Assembly (NCBI GenBank): GCA_017459795.1
Contig: JAFUCG010000024.1
Location: forward strand, 1-54,993
Source of the DNA: Erysipelotrichaceae bacterium
Lineage (GTDB): Bacteria > Bacillota_I > Bacilli_A > Erysipelotrichales > Erysipelotrichaceae
Direction of reading: 5' to 3'
DNA: 54,993 bases
In this document: positions 51,924-54,993 of the stretch, one piece after another
Position numbering within the stretch: the stretch's first letter is position 1
Layout of the letters: the number at the start of each line of letters is the position of its first letter
Translations under genes and position numbers: made by a program
The notes under the pieces: model-generated
Told to the model about the DNA's origin: nothing
Databases searched by the model: none
Seen by the model: the letters and a program-made list of their open reading frames with translations, nothing else

Positions 51924-54808
51924 AAGTCACCAAACAATTCCGTCATTCTGGCATCGCTTAAGCCAAAGAAGCTTTTGGTAGAGGCTAACAGATAGTAAGT
52001 TCTTCTGCTGGCATAGCCACGAAGATCTTCAACATTGCTTTCCCACCAGTCAACAGTCAGGCCCCATTCAGCCTGGTTACGCGGCATTTCAGGCAGTAGT
52101 TTGTCGTGTAACATGTTTATCGTATTTACAACATTCTCTTCATTGAAAATGTTCTTAACAAGGTATGACAGTCTTTCAAGCCACATTTCACAGAATTTGT
52201 CACTCTGGAATACAGCTCTCAATATATCATTTTCAAAGGTTGCCCCATCTCCTATACCTTCCCAGTTAACCAGATAATTAGTATAGTAATTCATTCTTGA
52301 ATTATACCAGGCATAGTCAGAATCATATAGTATCCAGCGCCATCTGCCTTCATTGTATTCATCGGAAGACCAGAATCGGCAGTTAACAATGTCGTTATTT
52401 GTCGTATAGGATACGGCGATCCAGTAATCGATGAAGTTATCAATGTCGATCATTGTACACAGTTCATCAAAGTTAGCTTCATTTGCCAGATTATGGGTAT
52501 TACAGAAGTATCTTACCTGCTGGTAACCGTCATAACTGCCACTGGTAACGTCATAGTCAATTCTGACGATGTTGATTCCATCTTTGTTAATGTGGAAGTT
52601 CTCACTGAACATTGCCGGATTTATCTTTTCTCTGATGTTGTACAGTCCCCAGTATTCACCGTTTATGTATACGACACAGATCTTATAGTCCTGTACGTCA
52701 ATATTTGTCTTGCCGTCAACTAATTCCGTTGTCAGAATGTCTCTAATGTAGGCAACATCCCAGTCATTGGAACCGGTTCTTAAGACAAGAGATTCATAAA
52801 CACTGTTGTCTCTTTTATCAAATAAAGGATATTCAAGACGTCCGGCACCATATTCATCCTTGAATCTTAAGGCATATGACTTCTTGGCATGTGATCTTGT
52901 ATTACCGCCGAAACAAGCCATGGAACATGGAATGGAGAAGGAATTATCTTCTTCATATAACTCGGCATAAGCCGGTACTTCCAGGCCAATGACATCGGCA
53001 TTGTTATTGATGTAACGGAAGTCTGAATAATCAAGTGAAACAGACATTACCGGAACGGTGTGATTTTCATTAATGATATATGAGGCACAACCCATTGTAC
53101 TGGTAACTGAGCCGCTCTGATATGCCTTTGCCTTTACAACTGAAGTGCTGCTTAAGGTAATTGGTTCAGAATAAACAGGATCATAGGTTGTAGGCATTGA
53201 ACCGTCTGTAGTGTAATGGATCTCTCCCTCACCAAGTATTTCAACGGTAATGCTTTCTACATCATTATAAACACCTGCTTTAACTGAAAAGGCAGGTGTG
53301 CTTGTTACTGATCTGTTTCCTGATTCATTGTCACTCCATGGTGATGGCGATGACATGTAGAAGAAGCCGTTTTCACTGCCTCGGCCATAACTGTACCCAT
53401 ACGGTATGTTGGCAAAGAACATTGAATCGATTATCGTGCCATTCTTATATAAGTATATTGAATCAGCCTGTCCAAGTTTGAAGTCGGTATGCTTATAACT
53501 CTGGTTTGACAGGTTAACGTTACCTGAACACATGATGATGTAATACTCACCGCTTGCCAGTTCTACATCAGGCAATGTGAATGTATTTGCCCCATTCGCA
53601 TTCTTGCCAACTGAATACTGTGACAGATTTATGGTTTCAGAAGAATTGTTTCTGAATTCGATCCAGTCATAGTACTCGGTACCGTTTTGTACCATGTAGC
53701 TGTCATTCTGATTCATGATCTCATTGATGACCAGGTCATTTGGCGTACTCATGAACTTCTGCTGGAACTGGTTAATGCCATCAACGGTATTCTGATAGCC
53801 AGGAGAAACTGCACAGTCCTGAGAATATGAACCGTCATCGTTTCTGATCATGGCCATGCCGTTTGGTAAGTTTTCATAAGAAATTTCCTGAATGATCTTA
53901 CCCTGCTTGCTTAATATGATCGTTCCGTTCTTACTTACGAAATTAAAGCCGATGTATTTATCATTCTTTACCTTGCCCGTATAGAAAGAATATACTTCTC
54001 CAGCAGCCAGCTGAATCTTATCCAAAGTATACTGGAAAGGTACTTCAATACTGTCACTGATGCAGTATTCATTCAGATTAACGACATGATCTGAAACATT
54101 CTTGAATTCAATGAAGCCATCAAAGCTTCCTTCTTCACTTCTGAAGTTACCTTCATTACGAACAAGCAATTCATTTACGACAATGTCTGAACTTCCTTCA
54201 GCCAGAAGTGAATCATGGTATTTCTGTAAGCCGGCTTCGTTATTGCCATAACCAGGAGTACCATATTCGCTGACAAACCAATTGCCGTCCTTGTCACGCA
54301 TCATGGCGTTGTTCTTGCTTAAAGCTACAGTATCAACAGCGTCAATTACCTTACTGCTTGAGTTAACAATCATAACGGTTTCCTGACCCTTTGAACTTAA
54401 CTTGAAAGGGGCATTTAAACCGGCTTCCAGTTTTCCCGTCAAGGCAACAACCAGGTACTGACCCGGTTCAATGCTTGTATTGCTGAAAGCCCACTTAATT
54501 GTGTTTACCTTATCTGAAAGGCCATAACCATCTAACTTAATGGTCTTGCCTGTACCGTTATATATTTCGACGTAGTCAGTTGCTTCATTGTTGCTGTTGA
54601 CATATACGCCATCGTTATTGCTCATGATTTCAGAAATGACCAGTTCATGAATGTTATTCTCTTCATCAGCAGGTAATGGCATCGGGTTTACGGCTGATTC
54701 ACTTTGCTTTGCCAGGAAACTTACAGCTGTAAGTGCCACAATGAAAACAAGCACTACTGCGATAAATAAGAAATCAGGTTTTTTTCTGTTAACTGTTGCA
54801 CTTTTCAT
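51917..54808 (-). CDS. large surface protein with lamin-tail domains and a CotH kinase-like domain
   Basis: 963 residues. One N-terminal helix (about 12-32, FLFIAVVLVFIVALTAVSFL) anchors it outside. Then three lamin-tail-like domains: about 55-190 (LVISEIMSNNDGVYV), about 205-340 (IVVNELLVRNEGNF) and about 355-490 (LVINEIMNQNDSYMV). Then a chitobiase-like/FN3-type module (GEIHYTTDGSMPTTYDP, about 520-570) and a CotH domain (about 595-900) with LVLRTGSNDWDVAYIRDILT, YINGEYWGLYNIREKIN and WRWILYDSDYAW. The conserved Asp/Glu residues of CotH atypical protein kinases are present. CotH phosphorylates spore-coat proteins in Bacillus; here the enzyme is at the cell surface of a probable non-sporulator and may modify surface proteins. 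Confidence 0.9.
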   Translation of the reverse strand: MKSATVNRKKPDFLFIAVVLVFIVALTAVSFLAKQSESAVNPMPLPADEENNIHELVISEIMSNNDGVYVNSNNEATDYVEIYNGTGKTIKLDGYGLSDKVNTIKWAFSNTSIEPGQYLVVALTGKLEAGLNAPFKLSSKGQETVMIVNSSSKVIDAVDTVALSKNNAMMRDKDGNWFVSEYGTPGYGNNEAGLQKYHDSLLAEGSSDIVVNELLVRNEGNFRSEEGSFDGFIEFKNVSDHVVNLNEYCISDSIEVPFQYTLDKIQLAAGEVYSFYTGKVKNDKYIGFNFVSKNGTIILSKQGKIIQEISYENLPNGMAMIRNDDGSYSQDCAVSPGYQNTVDGINQFQQKFMSTPNDLVINEIMNQNDSYMVQNGTEYYDWIEFRNNSSETINLSQYSVGKNANGANTFTLPDVELASGEYYIIMCSGNVNLSNQSYKHTDFKLGQADSIYLYKNGTIIDSMFFANIPYGYSYGRGSENGFFYMSSPSPWSDNESGNRSVTSTPAFSVKAGVYNDVESITVEILGEGEIHYTTDGSMPTTYDPVYSEPITLSSTSVVKAKAYQSGSVTSTMGCASYIINENHTVPVMSVSLDYSDFRYINNNADVIGLEVPAYAELYEEDNSFSIPCSMACFGGNTRSHAKKSYALRFKDEYGAGRLEYPLFDKRDNSVYESLVLRTGSNDWDVAYIRDILTTELVDGKTNIDVQDYKICVVYINGEYWGLYNIREKINPAMFSENFHINKDGINIVRIDYDVTSGSYDGYQQVRYFCNTHNLANEANFDELCTMIDIDNFIDYWIAVSYTTNNDIVNCRFWSSDEYNEGRWRWILYDSDYAWYNSRMNYYTNYLVNWEGIGDGATFENDILRAVFQSDKFCEMWLERLSYLVKNIFNEENVVNTINMLHDKLLPEMPRNQAEWGLTVDWWESNVEDLRGYASRRTYYLLASTKSFFGLSDARMTELFGDLW

Positions 54809-54858
54809 AAAAATTACCAGTAAAATAATAACACATTACAAACAACAATAACAAATAA

Positions 54859-54993
54859 TTATTCGCTTCTTAACGCTGTTACCGGATCACACTTCATGGC
54901 CATTCTTGAAGGTATCAGTCCTGCCAGCATTGTCAGTACTACACTTATGATGACTAATCTGATGCCGGTGTTCCAAGGCAAATATGCCGTCAA
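54859..54993 (-). CDS. FtsX/MacB-family ABC permease, C-terminal end (partial, runs off right edge)
   Basis: The last 44 residues plus stop are in the window: a membrane helix (RLVIISVVLTMLAGLIPS) followed by RMAMKCDPVTALRSE, the standard ending of FtsX-type permeases. It lies 50 bases before the CotH gene on the same strand, so it may belong to the same transcript. Function beyond that is out of view. Confidence 0.85.
   Translation of the reverse strand: MTAYLPWNTGIRLVIISVVLTMLAGLIPSRMAMKCDPVTALRSE

Overview
The window looks like a chromosomal stretch from a low-to-medium GC Bacillota, most like an Erysipelotrichia-type gut anaerobe. The clues are clean Shine-Dalgarno sites, a pcrA-ligA-rlmD cluster, Rex, a T-box in front of asnS, a yybP-ykoY riboswitch, a PPi-type phosphofructokinase, a CBS-domain pyrophosphatase and a tRNA with an encoded CCA. 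No rRNA, ribosomal protein or plasmid gene is present, so the family assignment is inference. Most genes lie on the minus strand.

Layout. (a) 1-5.6 kb is accessory DNA with visibly different, C/G-ending codon use: a truncated GNAT/YoaP acetyltransferase, an SPL-family radical SAM protein, a GyrI-like protein, a frameshifted WYL regulator, a broken second copy of an rlmD 3' end, an orphan MacB/FtsX-type extracellular domain as a lipoprotein, a cluster of short degenerate repeats and a P-loop kinase-like protein. (b) 5.6-14 kb is core nucleic-acid machinery: rlmD, an acidic membrane protein, ligA, pcrA, and divergently an RlmI-type methyltransferase and an RluA-type pseudouridine synthase. (c) 14-23 kb holds a heterodimeric ABC exporter, PPi-phosphofructokinase, a YgjP-like metalloprotein, an ABC-F ATPase and an amidase-like protein that appears to lack its zinc ligands. 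(d) 23-28 kb is a binding-protein ABC importer operon (FbpA/AfuA type) with a DUF624 membrane protein, a cre-like site at the promoter and an internal terminator. (e) 28-31.8 kb has a zinc-ribbon membrane protein and an XRE-membrane regulator lying between two copies of the asnS 3' end, then asnS with its T-box, and rex.

(f) 31.8-35.6 kb is the t6A pathway (tsaD, rimI, tsaB, tsaE) with an O6-alkylguanine methyltransferase and a sugar-phosphate-isomerase-like protein. (g) 35.7-40.2 kb, plus strand: a PAP2 phosphatase, a P-type ATPase behind a Mn2+ (yybP-ykoY) riboswitch and a TVP38/DedA-like membrane protein. (h) 40.2-50.5 kb is mixed housekeeping: a flavodoxin-like protein, an M32 carboxypeptidase split by one in-frame UAG, a CBS-domain pyrophosphatase, a HAD phosphatase, a LytS-like/SpoIIE phosphatase, a DJ-1 protein, a lipoprotein, tRNA-Leu(UAG), an ABM monooxygenase, a second HAD protein, and a ZIP transporter divergent from an HMA metal-binding protein. 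(i) 50.5-55 kb is a three-gene unit, CotH/lamin-tail surface protein, VTC polyphosphate-polymerase-like protein and DUF4956 membrane protein, preceded by the end of an FtsX-type permease.

The points most worth a second look are the CotH-VTC-DUF4956 unit, the two places where a gene 3' end is duplicated around cargo (rlmD and asnS), the Mn riboswitch on a Ca-type ATPase, the predicted pseudo-amidase, the carbon-controlled FbpA-like importer and the XRE-membrane/zinc-ribbon pair.
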